Positions 1-11,283 of a stretch of DNA of 64,000 nt are shown here, in pieces. Positions within the stretch are counted from its first letter, which is position 1, and every line of letters starts with the position of its first letter. A model generated the notes under the pieces. That model was not told the origin of the DNA. It worked only from the letters and a program-made list of their open reading frames with translations, and searched no databases. The translations under genes and the position numbers were made by a program. Source of the DNA: Tulasnella sp. 424 (taxonomy: Eukaryota > Basidiomycota > Agaricomycetes > Cantharellales > Tulasnellaceae); contig WSUB01000127.1 in NCBI GenBank assembly GCA_019633425.1, positions 1 through 64,000 of the forward strand, written 5' to 3'.

Positions 1-612
1 TTGTTTGCGGTCGTGGAAGAGCTGGGCCTGGAAGAGGTGCTCGACTTTGTTGGGAACGGTGTTGTAAGGGTAGTCTGCGGTGGACGAGGTTCAGATACCA
101 CGCTGATGTCGTCGGACAGTGCTTCCTTACCCGCGAGGTCTGGTCCGGGTTCGTTTGTGGACGAAGCTGTTGAAGAGCTCTGCCATCCAGAGACGTAGAC
201 GGTCTCGAGATATTTGGCCATCTGCGTAACTTGCACCGGGTCCAGACTAATGCAATACGTGATTAGACGGCACTCTTTGATGACAATCTCGATATATGAT
301 ACTCACGCGCCATAGGTATAGGAAGGAGTTCCGTTCCTGGCGTGGTTCTCAAGCAAGGTCCATAGTTTCTTGGCCTGGATATCGGAGGGATACTTGACGT
401 CGATTGTGCCCCTCTTTGCAACGACCTGGGCGGCAGTGTATGGGCGAGTGACCTGAGCGAATCTTGGATTCTTTGGGGGGGGGGGGGGAAGACGAACGTG
501 AGCACTTCGGCCGAGGAGAACGAGAAACACGCCACACAGTCTCAGGTACCTTCCACCACTTTTCAACCTCGACTACTTCCTGTTCAAAAGTCTTGCTCTC
601 GTCAAATGTCAT
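1..612 (-). CDS. ICL1: Isocitrate lyase, 5' part (runs off left edge)
   Basis: Glyoxylate-cycle enzyme that cleaves isocitrate to glyoxylate and succinate, needed for growth on C2 compounds and fatty acids. Exons read on the minus strand: 550-612, 307-470, 131-246 and 1-74, joined through GT-AG introns. The translation carries hallmark N-terminal stretches of the family: [59 protein letters not shown] and VPNKVEHLF. About 120 of roughly 530 residues are in the window; the catalytic KKCGH region lies outside. The ATG at 610-612 is chosen because it places the EKWWK segment at the usual distance from the N-terminus. The first intron (471-549) has a run of 14 cytosines on the sense strand just before its acceptor. 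Family assignment is secure; the exact start is inferred. Confidence 0.9.
475..488. repeat. Homopolymer G14/C14 inside first ICL intron
   Basis: Fourteen consecutive G on the plus strand, read as C14 on the sense strand of isocitrate lyase. It ends four bases before the acceptor AG of the intron at 471-549, so it occupies the polypyrimidine-tract position. Such runs are prone to length change and to sequencing error. Confidence 0.85.
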
Positions 613-995
613 ATTAGGAATCGTGAGCAATTGGTGAGATTTCTTCCTCAAAGAGGGAAGTGGGGAAGGGCGGTGGATGTCTAGATCGATCGCAGGGAGA
701 GCAGGGCAGAGAAAGCCATTATATCGGTGGCTTTCTGAGCGGCAAGCCCCCCCTTTACTTCGATTTAGTTCAGACCAAAGCAATATTTCATTCCTCCGGG
801 ACACAACCGTGTTCTCCAGACGTTTTTCGGCCGTCGACATGCCATACCACAGACACTACTACCTCGAGAGCGCAATGAATAGGCCGCGCCAGTGGACTGG
901 GGCCGCATGGTAAACCAGGCAGCAGAAGATTGCCTGATTTGAACCAAAAACAAATCGAGAGACAAAGAGTATTATTATGTCATGTCAAGACCCAT
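613..995. other. Intergenic: ICL promoter and 3' end of VioB-like gene
   Basis: Non-coding interval between two minus-strand genes. It should hold the ICL promoter and 5' leader plus the 3' untranslated region of the ferritin-like gene. I see no conserved ORF in it. Confidence 0.5.
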
Positions 996-2461
996 TCATA
1001 CAGAGTTCAACTGCTTCAAATCAATCAATTCGCTAACGTACTGCCCCACCTCCTGTAACTTGGGCTCGTTGCTATATTGCGCCAAGGCTTTCTCAGTTAT
1101 ATCCTTCAACTCCCCAAACGGATCTGCACCAAATTCATACAGTCGATAAGGGGCCGCTGCGTGTTTTCCGGCGTTAGGACCCTTGGTTATTTTCTGCTGG
1201 ACAAGAAAGACGGCCAAAGGCTTAAGGATAGTGAGCATGAGATTCATGACGTTGTTGGTCACAAGGCGGCCTCGCAGAGGACCGTCGTATTTCCAGAGGA
1301 TTTCGATTGTCTCGAGAAGGTAAGAGAACTAATAGAAGCAGAATGTAAGCGGCATTCACCAGCGATGGTTCAGTGAACTTACGGCGGCATCGGATGCTTT
1401 CATGAGCTACACGGGTGACGAAGTATTAAGCTCAGGTCATAATAAGAATTGTGGAACCACTCACCCCGTGGAACAGTTCCTCCTCATAGTCCTCGGGGTT
1501 GATATTCTTCACGATATCATAGCAATCCAACGAGTGATTATCGTGGAGGTCCTTGAAAACCTCGTAGTGGGATTCAATCCCACTCGTCGGAGTTTCTCCC
1601 TTCTTAGCACCCTCGCCCTGCGTTTTGATAATGTCCAAAGCCTTTGTCGCAGCCGCCAAGTCGGTGATGACGGCCATGTCTCCATCATACCACGATCCAT
1701 CGGCGGTCTGAAGTTGTTTTGCAAAAGTGCTTTTGTGAAACAATTCGCGCTTTTCTCCGTCACAACGCTTACTGATCACGTCGAGCCCTGTGTTGATGAA
1801 TCGACGGGGTGAGTCAGCAGTAAATCAGAGGGAAACGGGGGAAGCAAAGCACCTCTTTCGATCTCGTCGTAAAACTGTCCAATGCTGCGATAGTTAGGGA
1901 GAAGGTGTTGTGGCATCTTCGGACCCGTAGGAGGAGGAAGTGGCTTTTCGATCTTGGAGGCCACCGTCAGTAGGAAATAAACTTGTGACTATATTGGAAC
2001 TTACCTCCATGAACATATGAACAGTCTCCTTTGTTGCGGGCAACAAGTTCATTTCGATTGGCTCGTAGAAGATCTCAGAAGGGTATTGGGGGGTATACTC
2101 CCGACCATATACACGAGGGTTGCCTCCAATGGAGCAGAGGATGTTGCCCGCGAGACCAAGGTGGAGCATCTCTTGCTTAACGACATCTACAAAAAAGGAC
2201 AGATATTCAGCAAGTGGAATCATCAAAGCACCGAGGAGTGTAAGACTCACTGATAATTTTATACGTCGACAAAGGACTCCCTTTAATCGAATATGCTGCA
2301 TAAAGGTAGAGAGGAATGGTGTAGAGTTCGAGGATCACGGCAGTCTGGATGTGGTTTTTCAAACAATCGATGGCCTCGTCGAGTGGGAGAGTGCCCCAAG
2401 CGGGAGCCGCTTTAGGAGCGTCGTAAACGGGTTTCTTCAGTTGAACTTGCTCGGTAGACAT
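996..2461 (-). CDS. VioB-like ferritin-fold protein (iminophenyl-pyruvate dimer synthase domain)
   Basis: Six exons on the minus strand: 2251-2461, 2005-2186, 1853-1952, 1465-1787, 1383-1406 (24 nt) and 996-1328, giving 390 aa with all phases matching. The N-terminal part matches the ferritin-like domain found in violacein VioB and fungal relatives: TAVILELYTIPLYLYAAYSI near residues 40-59, then KQEMLHLGLAGNIL near 74-87. Glu45, Glu76 and His79 (ExxH) sit where di-iron ligands are expected, and a later ESHYEVF matches the second half-site. In VioB this fold couples two imine forms of indolepyruvate; what the fungal proteins do is unknown. No signal peptide or membrane segment is seen. It is transcribed divergently from the LodA-like oxidase, which could supply an imine. 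Fold assignment is fairly confident; the function is inference. Confidence 0.75.
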
Positions 2462-3523
2462 GGTACAGTGGAGAGAGGGGAGGGTGAGAGGGGGATTGAT
2501 TGTGGGCAGAGAGGGATGAGTGGTCGGGAAGAGATTCGACAAGGGCGTATATGGACGAAAGGGAGTTTGGAGGAGGTGCGCAGGACATATGTCATTTCAA
2601 CACCTTGGAGCGTAAAGATGCAAAGAACGTTCGAAGCTTCGGGGTGAGTGTAGAGCTTGTCAGGCATAATCGTGGCACGCCGATTGGATGGTTCTGGATA
2701 CGGCTTCATTTTACACCTGGACATGTGAATAGCACATCTTCCTTGAAGCCCTATAGTTGCAGTTCGAGGTCGTATCCCAAGCCTCCCTCGATTGGAAAAT
2801 AGTATATTGTGGGGTTGAATATGATCCGCACATGACGCAACAATAGCCAAAGTAGCCAATCGAACGTAGCTCATTGTGCTCAATTAAGATTTGACGGGGA
2901 AAATGAAAAGCCCCTAGTTCCTCGACCCTCAATCGTAGCGGTGCCGAACGAAGATGGGATTGCACCGCGAATTACGTTCCGACTTTGAAGCCACTAAGTG
3001 AGCGAGTTCATGCTTCTTTCCTGACGCTTCGGTAAGCGCCAACGAAGAATCGTACGGCGAGCCCGGAGTGAGGCAACTCTCATAGGAGATGAGGCTGTTC
3101 GAAGGACTTGCCGTCGGTGCAAAGCGTAATGGACGGGCGCAGTCGTGGGAATGGGGTCCGACCCCCAGTTCGGAAATGACTTGGCAATCACCAGCATTCA
3201 AATTGCCCCGACATCCCATGACAATTAGAACGCTTCTGGTCAATTCTAATCCACAAAACACGAGGCTAGAATGAGGCCCAGAAGGTGGCGAACGATCCTA
3301 TTATCTTGCCCGGCCTCGGAGTTCGGCCAGCCACCACAATCTAATTCGAAAGTCAACGTAACAGGGACCTATGAGAGTACGCGTGTAGGAAAAGCCTACA
3401 TCATGGGACGTCTCGTTGCCCAAGTCATGAGCTTCGCAAAGACTCAAGTAGCTCCTGCTCGAATACTCGAATATCTCACAGACAGTTTTCAATCCCCTCT
3501 CCTCCCAGTTCCAAGTTCGTTCA
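2462..3523. promoter_or_regulatory. Shared upstream region of the divergent VioB-like/LodA-like pair
   Basis: About 1.06 kb separating the two divergent start codons. Small ORFs overlap on both strands but none resembles a known protein. The interval must contain both promoters, so co-regulation is plausible. I did not recognise a specific operator. Confidence 0.5.
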
Positions 3524-6118
3524 ATGGCACCTATCATCTCCAACACCGACCCCGCAAACATCGCCTACGTTGACATTTACCCTCCCATTGCTGTTGCCCG
3601 CGTCGGAGGTTAGTCTTGCTTTGGCACGCCCCGAGGAGCTCGTTTTGCTCATCTGCGCCAACCTCATTGCCAGACTCGGACGAGTGGTTCATTGGTCCAG
3701 AAGTCCCTGGCATCGATCCTCTTCCGATGGGCGGGTGTTTTAAGGACATTCATCACAGGATTAAACGCTGCGTACGTTCCGTGCTCCCTGTAGCCCTAAT
3801 GCGTTCCCAACGTTAACTCGCATCCACAGGCCCCTCGATTCCGTATCTACGCTTTCGATAGCCAAGACAAGGTCCTCGCCGAGCTCAACCTGGAGAACGA
3901 CAATCGTTACAAGATTGAATGGACTGTTCATGTTGCCAACAAGAAGTCCGCTTGGGTGTCCTTTAGGGGTCAATACGAAAAAGAGAAATTCAAGCTTCGT
4001 AATCCTGACATTCCTGATCAACAGTGGGCGAGTCCTCGGTCTCTTCAAGTTTTGTGATCCACCTAACTGACAGGCTTGATCCGTAGCCCAAGGACGACAA
4101 CGGCCAAGAGATCCACGACTACGCTTACTGCGACAAGCGCCATAAGCTCATCATCGACTCTGGTCTCACATCCATCTCCGGCAAAAGCGCTGAGCCTGTT
4201 CCCTTGCAAGGCAAATTCTGGGGCTCCAAGTCTGAACCAATTCTGGTTAAGCTGGGTGCAATTGCGACGGACGATCTTGGCCGGTTGATCGTTCATGGTA
4301 GCGACGGGCACGCCAAGTCGTGGGATCATGTGAATCAGGCCCCGGAGGAGCAGCCTTTCCTTCTTGGAGAGTTCGACAACGACGGATGGGTGCGTTGCTT
4401 AGGGATGAGTTGGTACACGCCGGGAGACTCACTTGGACCGGCCTCTAGTTCGATACTATGTCAGACGGGCATGTTACGGCCAAGGTGACGTTTAATAATA
4501 ACGGGTCTGTCATTCTCGTCGATTTCATTGTTGTACTCCGCCGCTGACATAACACTCATCGTTCCGCTCAGCATTCAGCAGGAGATCCGCGTCAAGAATC
4601 GTGCAACCGTAATCACCGCTCCACCCCACTACGCTCACGGTAACCACTGTCCTACCACTCTCTACGAGCTCATAGAAGACATCTACGAGCGCCAAAAGCG
4701 CTCCAAGGAAGGATACAATCTTGATGAATTGGAAGTGAACTACTACAAGCATATCGACCCGCTATTCAGGAGGATGTACATGAACTCCTGGACCAACTTC
4801 AGGGCTAACGAGGGGCACGGTACGTGATTGATCAGGAAGATTTATGATGCTCTATTTACTGACGATAACGACTCACACAGGACCTCGCCGGGCCAGCCTT
4901 TTCCTCGACAACCCTGACCTTGCTAATCCTGAGACCAATTATCGCGAAACTCGAGAAAGAATTTTCAACCGCGTCCGTGCTCCTGTTGTTAAAAAGCATC
5001 CCGAGCAGCTTCCTACTGCCCAACATCCCGTTCCGGATCCGGATCCAAAGAACTTCGAGCTCCGCAAGTCCCAAGCTTATATGTATTGGATGCCTCGTCT
5101 TGGTGGCAACGGGAGTGAGTCTCGCGCAGCTCCCGTCTTTTTTGAAGTATATGGCCGTTTAAAAGTTGATCATGTTTGTCAGGTGACCTGCCTGAAGCCA
5201 TCGGGGATAAGAATGGCGCCGACCGCTGGGCTTCACTCACGCAACTCCAGTATGACCGCCTGAAGAAATGGTCTGAAGGGGATTTCGTTACCGGCGAGAA
5301 GGTTCAAGTTTACAAAAGCTTCGATGAGATACCTCTTGCCGAGCAGCCTCATGCGTTGACATTTGCGGCACTGGAGTGGTCTGTGGGCGCTCCCCTCTAC
5401 CCGGGCATCGAGTGCTTCTGGGTCGCAGAGTTTGGAGAGATGTACGACTTGGATCAACCCTTCAGTTATCGATTCGGAGAGAAGGCTCAACCTGGAAATT
5501 TGACGAGGGGCTTAGCATTGCCCTGGCAAGCAGACTTTTACATGTGCAACTCCCATTGGTCCGTTAATTATTTTCCTTGTACACCGTGACCCCTATCTGA
5601 CCTGACCCAATCATCTGTATCCTGGATTTCTAGGTGGCCTTCGGTATGAACGGTGGCAACACACGCGGATGAGTCCTCGTGACTAACCTCTTTGCATTAT
5701 AGGTCCGTCCCGATGATGTTGTGACAGAGGAGTACTTCACCCAGGTCCAACAAAACTTTCAACACGAACTTCATAATATTCCCCTCAATCTTACAGACCG
5801 GCGACGCTGGGACGACGGACTCGATCGTCGGCCTAAAACCGACCCTGACGAAGGTAGGTCCTGATTGTTCGTCCCTGGTGCTTGTGCTAAAACCATGTCT
5901 GCCTGGTAGAGGATGATGACCGATACGGAAATTCGGAGATGGTTCGCAAGTGGTTCAAACTTGGCTTTGTGTCGTCTGTCGACTATGGACCTCAATCCAA
6001 GAAGTTGCCAATCTCGATTGAGCAGGAGAGATATCCAGGCTTCAGTCGAATTCCTATTCGGTCCAATGATCCCGTTGATCCTCCTCCAATCGACTCGGAC
6101 TCGGATGACGACGATTGA
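3524..6118 (+). CDS. LodA-like CTQ quinoprotein amino-acid oxidase
   Basis: Eleven exons: 3524-3608, 3674-3771, 3830-4048, 4087-4389, 4449-4504, 4572-4819, 4881-5114, 5183-5558, 5634-5643 (10 nt), 5703-5853 and 5910-6118, giving 662 aa. The family is typified by LodA, the bacterial L-lysine 6-oxidase with a cysteine-tryptophylquinone cofactor; it oxidatively deaminates an amino acid and releases ammonia and hydrogen peroxide. Diagnostic stretches are VDIYPPIAVARVG at the N-terminus, DEWFIGPEVPG, GEFDNDGWFDTMSDG, VITAPPHYAHG and GLALPWQADFYMC. Cys536, Asp532 four residues before it, and a Trp in KWFKLGFV near 608 match the spacing of Cys516, Asp512 and Trp581 of LodA. There is no signal peptide. 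The intron at 4049-4086 is only 38 nt with a weak donor, so that junction is the least certain. Substrate unknown. No LodB-like flavoprotein, which matures LodA, lies in the window. Confidence 0.82.
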
Positions 6119-6838
6119 ATGCTCTTTTTTGTCCATTCCCTGAAGAATGTAATCTCTCCCTACGTAATAAATGTGATACAAGTACCTTCTTGAATGTGGA
6201 TTGCCCTTGCGAACACTTGGATTGGTGGAAGAAAAGTCTAGTCTTAGTGTTTCTCAACTTGCTGCCCAGCTTTCGTGTGCTGAACGTCCCTTTTCTATTC
6301 AGCAAGCTCGCCGTTTCCTAAACTCTGACGTCGCACATGGCCAGGGTCACTTTACATAAATATCGTATCATTTTTAGTCACACTGGGACATTGAAGTTCA
6401 GCGGAAATCATAGGTCGTGTTTCCGCATAGATAATACGATATATTCGACAGAGCAGCTCACATATCATGGTGATAACATGGATAAGATCCACAGATCGCC
6501 AGAACATAGATAAAATACGTCTCGTCAAGCTACGCCAATTCTTTGCAGTGTCCTCGTTAATGAGACGTGGACTGTGGAAGATAGATGAAAGGCGGTATTT
6601 ACGGAGGCCGGAAGAATCAAGGCAATAAGAGTAGTGGGGGGGATTAACGTGAAACCTCGAGTGGAGCAATATAGGGTCAGAAACACGACAACAGGGTATA
6701 CAGCAAGGCGAGGTGGAGAGACGACGAGCTGAACTGGTGAAGAAAAGAACGGTGTGAATTTCTGGTAACGTCTCCAGGGATCAAGTGGTCAAGACCACGT
6801 TTGCGGAACCACCGGAGCACTGCTCGGCCCGACTAGAC
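6119..6838. other. Intergenic between convergent genes
   Basis: Convergent 3' ends of the LodA-like and cyclin genes. AT-richer than the coding sequence around it, consistent with 3' untranslated regions. No convincing gene seen. Confidence 0.5.
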
Positions 6839-8997
6839 TCAAACCCCTACGCTGCCCGGGGCCTGGGGAACCCAAGGCCCAGACCAATCCATCATCATAG
6901 GACGAGGCCAGGTGGAAATGTGTGCCTCTTGTTCGCGCTCTCGAGCGACCATTTCCGCTTGAATTTGGTCCCACATGTATCGTCGTGTTTCTGAGAGACC
7001 GGTTTCCACATAGACCGGTTTGCGAGGTTCGATGGTTGGGTTGAACAGGGCAGGATGAGGTGCCACCAACTGAAAGGGATCGACCTCAGGCTCATCCCTC
7101 CAGATCCGACGGCCGAGGCGCTGCTGCAGCGCAGGACGATGATAAGGCACGCCTTGACCGAAAGATGAACGGTGGCAAGAATCGTTGATCTCTAGCAACG
7201 CCTTTCCTGAACGTTGGTCCATGCCAAAGCCACCGGCAACAGGGAGGGAAGCCGTCCGGGCATGTCCCGCCACATGAGGGGGTCGAGGATGGCGGCGAGC
7301 AGGGTGGAACAAGATGACATCTTCATCCGTATCGGAAGCCGACTGATTTGGTGCCATGATCTGGAAAGAAAGGTTTGGACTGCTGGCTGTGTCGTGCTGG
7401 ATGTTCCTGGTGGCGAGGAGGAGCTCATCGACCCTGTTCCTGGCGATGGCATTGGCAGTGGTGGTCATTCCGATGGCCTCGCGAGCGATCAAGTGGGAGG
7501 TGTGTGTGCGCATGACCGAAAGCCAACGCATCCATTCAGGAGACGGGATAGCAAGACTAAAGTTGAATATCTTGAGAGCAGCATTTTCGATGGCCTTGAG
7601 ACGCGCCTGAGGGAGGCCAGTGACATCATGCCTGAAAAAAAAAGTGAGTGTCAATATTAGAACATAATCGAAGCAGGAATGTCGTCAACGTACCAAGTTC
7701 GGGTCGTAAACGTATTGTCTTCCAGCCACTTGTTGCCCAACATTAGCGCCAAAGAGAAAACGGACTGGGCGATGTCCAGGTCGTTAGGATCAGCGCCGTT
7801 GTCAAGGACACAGTGGTACAAGTTGCCGTGGCCGTATAACGTTTCCCGGAACTCCCGCTCCTCATTGGTCCAGGAAGGGGTGTTGAGAGAAGTGAACAGA
7901 GCGAGAACGCCAGGGGGCGTGGACGCCGAGTTAAGTTCCGGGGGAACGCGGTAGAAGTTGCCAATCGGAAGCTTGGAGATGTAGAGAAGTCCCAAGATGA
8001 GGCACTGAGGACTGGGCAATGTGGCTTGCAGGATGTTGTTGGCAAACGTCCTGAGAGCGGCGCAGTTGGTCGAGGTGGGAGGAAGGGCGTCTTGGCGAGG
8101 GCGACCTTCGAATAATGCATTCATCCACTTTTCGTGCTCGGCAGCGGATCCCAATCTTGGCGAGAGGACACGAGTGACGAGTGACCAGCAGAGATCGGCA
8201 GCCCAATCGGTGAGAGGGACAGCCGAGGCTGCAATGGTGAACTCGTTCGCGACGAGGACTGGGGGCCCAGGAGGGGGCATGAATGCGGAGATATCGACGG
8301 TTGCGGTTGGAGACGTGAATTGCATGGAAGATTCATCGGCGAATTCTCCCGAGAGCGGACTGGAATTGTCGACCAGAGGAAGCGAAAGGTCGACTTGGAT
8401 TTCGTCTATGATGTCTGTGACATCGGAGCTGATGTGATCGAGAGTAGGATAGGAGAAGGAGTGGAGACCATCGCTGTGAATGGAGATGGGAGCGACGTCA
8501 TCACCACCGAGTTGCGAGCCGAGCGAGTTTTCACATGAGAATGCAGGATCGCAGTTGGGGAGGGAACGTCTATGAGCGGCCAGATTGGCGAAGCGCTGCT
8601 GATGCGCAGCCTGGGCGGCGAGAGCGCGGGCTTGGATTTGCTCAGCTCTGTCGTGCTGCTTGGTGGGGAAAGAAGCGCCGGGGAAACCTCCGTGCTGAAG
8701 AGCGCCGGCAGCGTTGCCATTGGTGGCGACGGCTTGGGCTTGCATACGGGCGGCACGGATGATGGCCGGGGTTGGAGGAGCGTGGTCTGGGGCCGGGGGC
8801 CAGTCGGGATTGTGGAACAATGACTGACGGAAGGGGCGAGTAGAGGGGGGTTGTCCTATTCCATTGAGAGAAGATCGAAGCGGGAAGCGTTGAACCTGAT
8901 TAGAGCCATGGGTGGAAGGATGAACTGGCATTCGAGAAGAGGAGCTGAGGGAGGGAATGATGGCTGGAGACTGCGAATGGGAGCGAGGAGTCAGCAT
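6839..8997 (-). CDS. Cyclin-box protein with long disordered N-terminus
   Basis: Two exons, 7694-8997 and 6839-7631, joined in a TGG codon, giving 698 aa. The first 260 residues are low complexity, rich in Ser, Pro, Ala and Gln. The cyclin fold lies around residues 300-500: LILGLLYISKLPIG, then DLDIAQSVFSLALMLGNKWLEDNTFTTRTW followed by HDVTGLP and IENAALKIFNFSLAIPSPEWMRW. This resembles fungal cyclins of the Pcl/Pho80 type that bind cyclin-dependent kinases, but the subfamily cannot be fixed by eye. The tail after residue 500 is again disordered. The ATG at 8997 is the first in frame; a possible 5' leader intron lies just upstream, so an additional upstream exon is not excluded. Confidence 0.7.
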
Positions 8998-9759
8998 AGT
9001 GAAAGACTGGATGAGTCGCAGTCTGAACTCGAATTTTGAGACTGACCTCGATTCTTAGAATATTGACAGAGAGAAGATCGTAAGTCGTTACTGAAGAGGG
9101 AGAGAAAGAGGCTGCAGTCGGGGGGCAGCGAGGAACCAATCAAGGTCTCGACTGTTGCGCTCGACGTGTCGGTGGCGGGTGGGAGTGAGTCTGGCCCAAA
9201 GGGGATGACTTGGGGAGATTTTTGAGGTGAAAGTACGCTTTGCAGACGCACAGAGGTCGATGTCTTTGAGGTAAAGATATGAACGACCTGGAAAAGAGAA
9301 TGCTCTCGACCTGCAAGGAGGGGGAGGGGACGACGAGCAGACGGGGGATGGGATGGTGGTTGGGTTGAAAGCAGCCGCGGTGATTCGAAACAAAAGTGCT
9401 CTTCCCACGACACAACACACACACAACAGACTCTCTTGCATGCCATCTCCAAATCTTCGACATCGACTATCCATCAATCCATTGATCATCTATCCATCAA
9501 CCAACCATCTCTCCTAGCCAAACCTTGGTTGCATGCGATGTTACGCCGGACCTCAACCGCTTCGAATTCTCGTCTCCTGAAGTGAGCCCAACTTAAACGC
9601 ATTTAGCCGCCTCGCTTTTCGGTGTCCAACCTGTACATGTATTGTTAGCTACCATGTAATATTATATAGACCTCCTTCGCCCTTCTCCAACGCTAAACAG
9701 TCCCCTATCAAGTCTCGCCATGCTATCATACCCCATCACTGTCCTCGGCTACGCAAAGT
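8998..9759. other. Intergenic: leader and promoter of the cyclin gene
   Basis: Upstream of the cyclin-like gene. It contains a short CA-rich stretch near 9410-9430 and repeated CATC/ATCC words near 9460-9510. Minus-strand ORFs here overlap in several frames without a recognisable domain and are more likely leader sequence than protein. Confidence 0.4.
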
Positions 9760-10380
9760 AGTATCGTGGAACGCGGTCCTCAAGCCGATGGAGGATGCGC
9801 AGTCTATCTCGGTCTTCCATATGCTGAGCCTCCCCTTCCCCCCGACACCGTGCCTCTCAACACGACGCGCCAATTTCAGAGGTCATCGGTGCTGCCCAGT
9901 ACTTAATTCTCGTCACCCGAACAGCCGCACGTAACGCGTCCTCTTTCACATAAGACCTTCTTCATTCACATTCGACTCACTGGCTTCATTAAAAAAAAAA
10001 GGCTCATCTGATTTCGGAGGTGCTGGCTCGGAAGACCGTCTCAAGATAGACCTTTACGTCCCCGCAGACGCCCGGCCATCCAGCCACGGCCCAGTCCTCG
10101 TGTACATCCAGGTACTGTAAGCACCTTTGATCCGGTGTATTGACTCTTTCTCTCGGAAGGCGTGGTCGTCCACCTTAACGCGCGTCACGGCAGATCCCTT
10201 ATGGCAGTTCGGAGCCATTCCACCACTGGATCGATCTCAGGCCTCGCCTTATCATCGTCACCTTCTACTACCATCTCGCTGTCCCCGGGAGCTCGGTGGT
10301 GTTAAACAGGACGATGCGGCTGACTGCAGTGTCAGGATTCATGACCAAAAAATCGAAACCCTAAGATGTAAACCAAATGG
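9760..10380 (+). pseudogene. Decayed type-B carboxylesterase fragment
   Basis: Fragments of a carboxylesterase/lipase appear in order but in different frames. YLGLPYAEPP, the usual N-terminal G-x-PYAEPP motif, lies near 9805-9835. SEDRLKIDLYVPADARP, which corresponds to SEDCLxLxVYxP, lies near 10028-10080 and is followed by GPVLVYIQ. HHWIDLRPRLIIVTFYYHLA lies near 10220-10280, and a weak IHDQKIETLR near 10340. The catalytic GESAGG region is not recognisable, the SEDCL cysteine is an arginine, and stops and frameshifts separate the pieces. No continuous coding model can be built. The decay extends into sequence on the right that I cannot assign. Confidence 0.65.
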
Positions 10381-11283
10381 CACGTGTCAAAGTCTGGCGG
10401 ATGAGTTGCGCGCGTTCCCGACCACAGAACAGCTTCAAGTGCTTATACACTGCACCGACCCTTTCGCATCACAATCTGCGGCCAGACCTCTGGGCGAATC
10501 ATCCATGGAGACGTTCGGCAGTCGAACACCGTCGTCTCTTGTGCGATACCATCGCACAGAGCGATTATCGCACTCCGGCCTTTTAACCCGGCCAGAAAGT
10601 CTGTCCCTTCTTGGTCCGTTATTTGACCTTCGCCTTACAGGATGCCTTCGATGCATTGCTAGGGAGCTCAAATACTTATTTGGGAAGCTAGTCGTCGATC
10701 AATTGACATGGCTTCCAACTGTCCATGATATTGACCGCGTGCATGCAAGGTTTGTTTATTCGACTTGCCCTTTCAATGTGCATTCCCGCTAAACACTCTT
10801 AGCCCTCGGATACAACAAGGATTGGGAGCCAGTCCTCGATGGGAAGCGCCTCCCGAATACCCTCTGGCATAGATGGGGCTGTCGCACACAACGATTATCC
10901 CAATCCTCGTTAGGGATTGATCACCCTGGTGTAAGAGCCACGACATTCGATGCCCCATCCAGCGGTAACATGGTCTCGAATGAAACCCCGCAATCCGAGG
11001 CGCGCGCCTCGTCACTCGATGCACGGCGTGCCAGCTCTTTGATTTTGTCATGTCCCACATTGTAGACTTTTATATTCGACGAACCATCTCCAGCGAGCGC
11101 ATGAAGCTACCGATACAACTAGCCTGCGAAGATTTCGTCTACACCTATTGGAGAATGTCCGAGGAGCACGATGAGGAAGGTCCGGTACGCCTAAATGAAA
11201 GGCGTGGATTAAGCGTATAAATTAGGCTCTTGATCGTACGAGTTAATTTCATTGGAACGGCTGAGGGCGTCGGGTTCTTCATT
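10381..11283. other. Unassigned relic sequence
   Basis: No intact gene seen. It may hold the rest of the decayed carboxylesterase, but nothing beyond about 10380 aligns convincingly by eye. The open frames are short and overlap on both strands. Confidence 0.4.

Noticed and set aside
1..198. Plus-strand frame of 65 residues at the left edge
   Set aside because: It is antisense to isocitrate lyase exons 2 and 3 and starts without an ATG.
10127..10792. 221-residue plus-strand frame as a real gene
   Set aside because: It overlaps carboxylesterase relics in another frame and shows no domain of its own.
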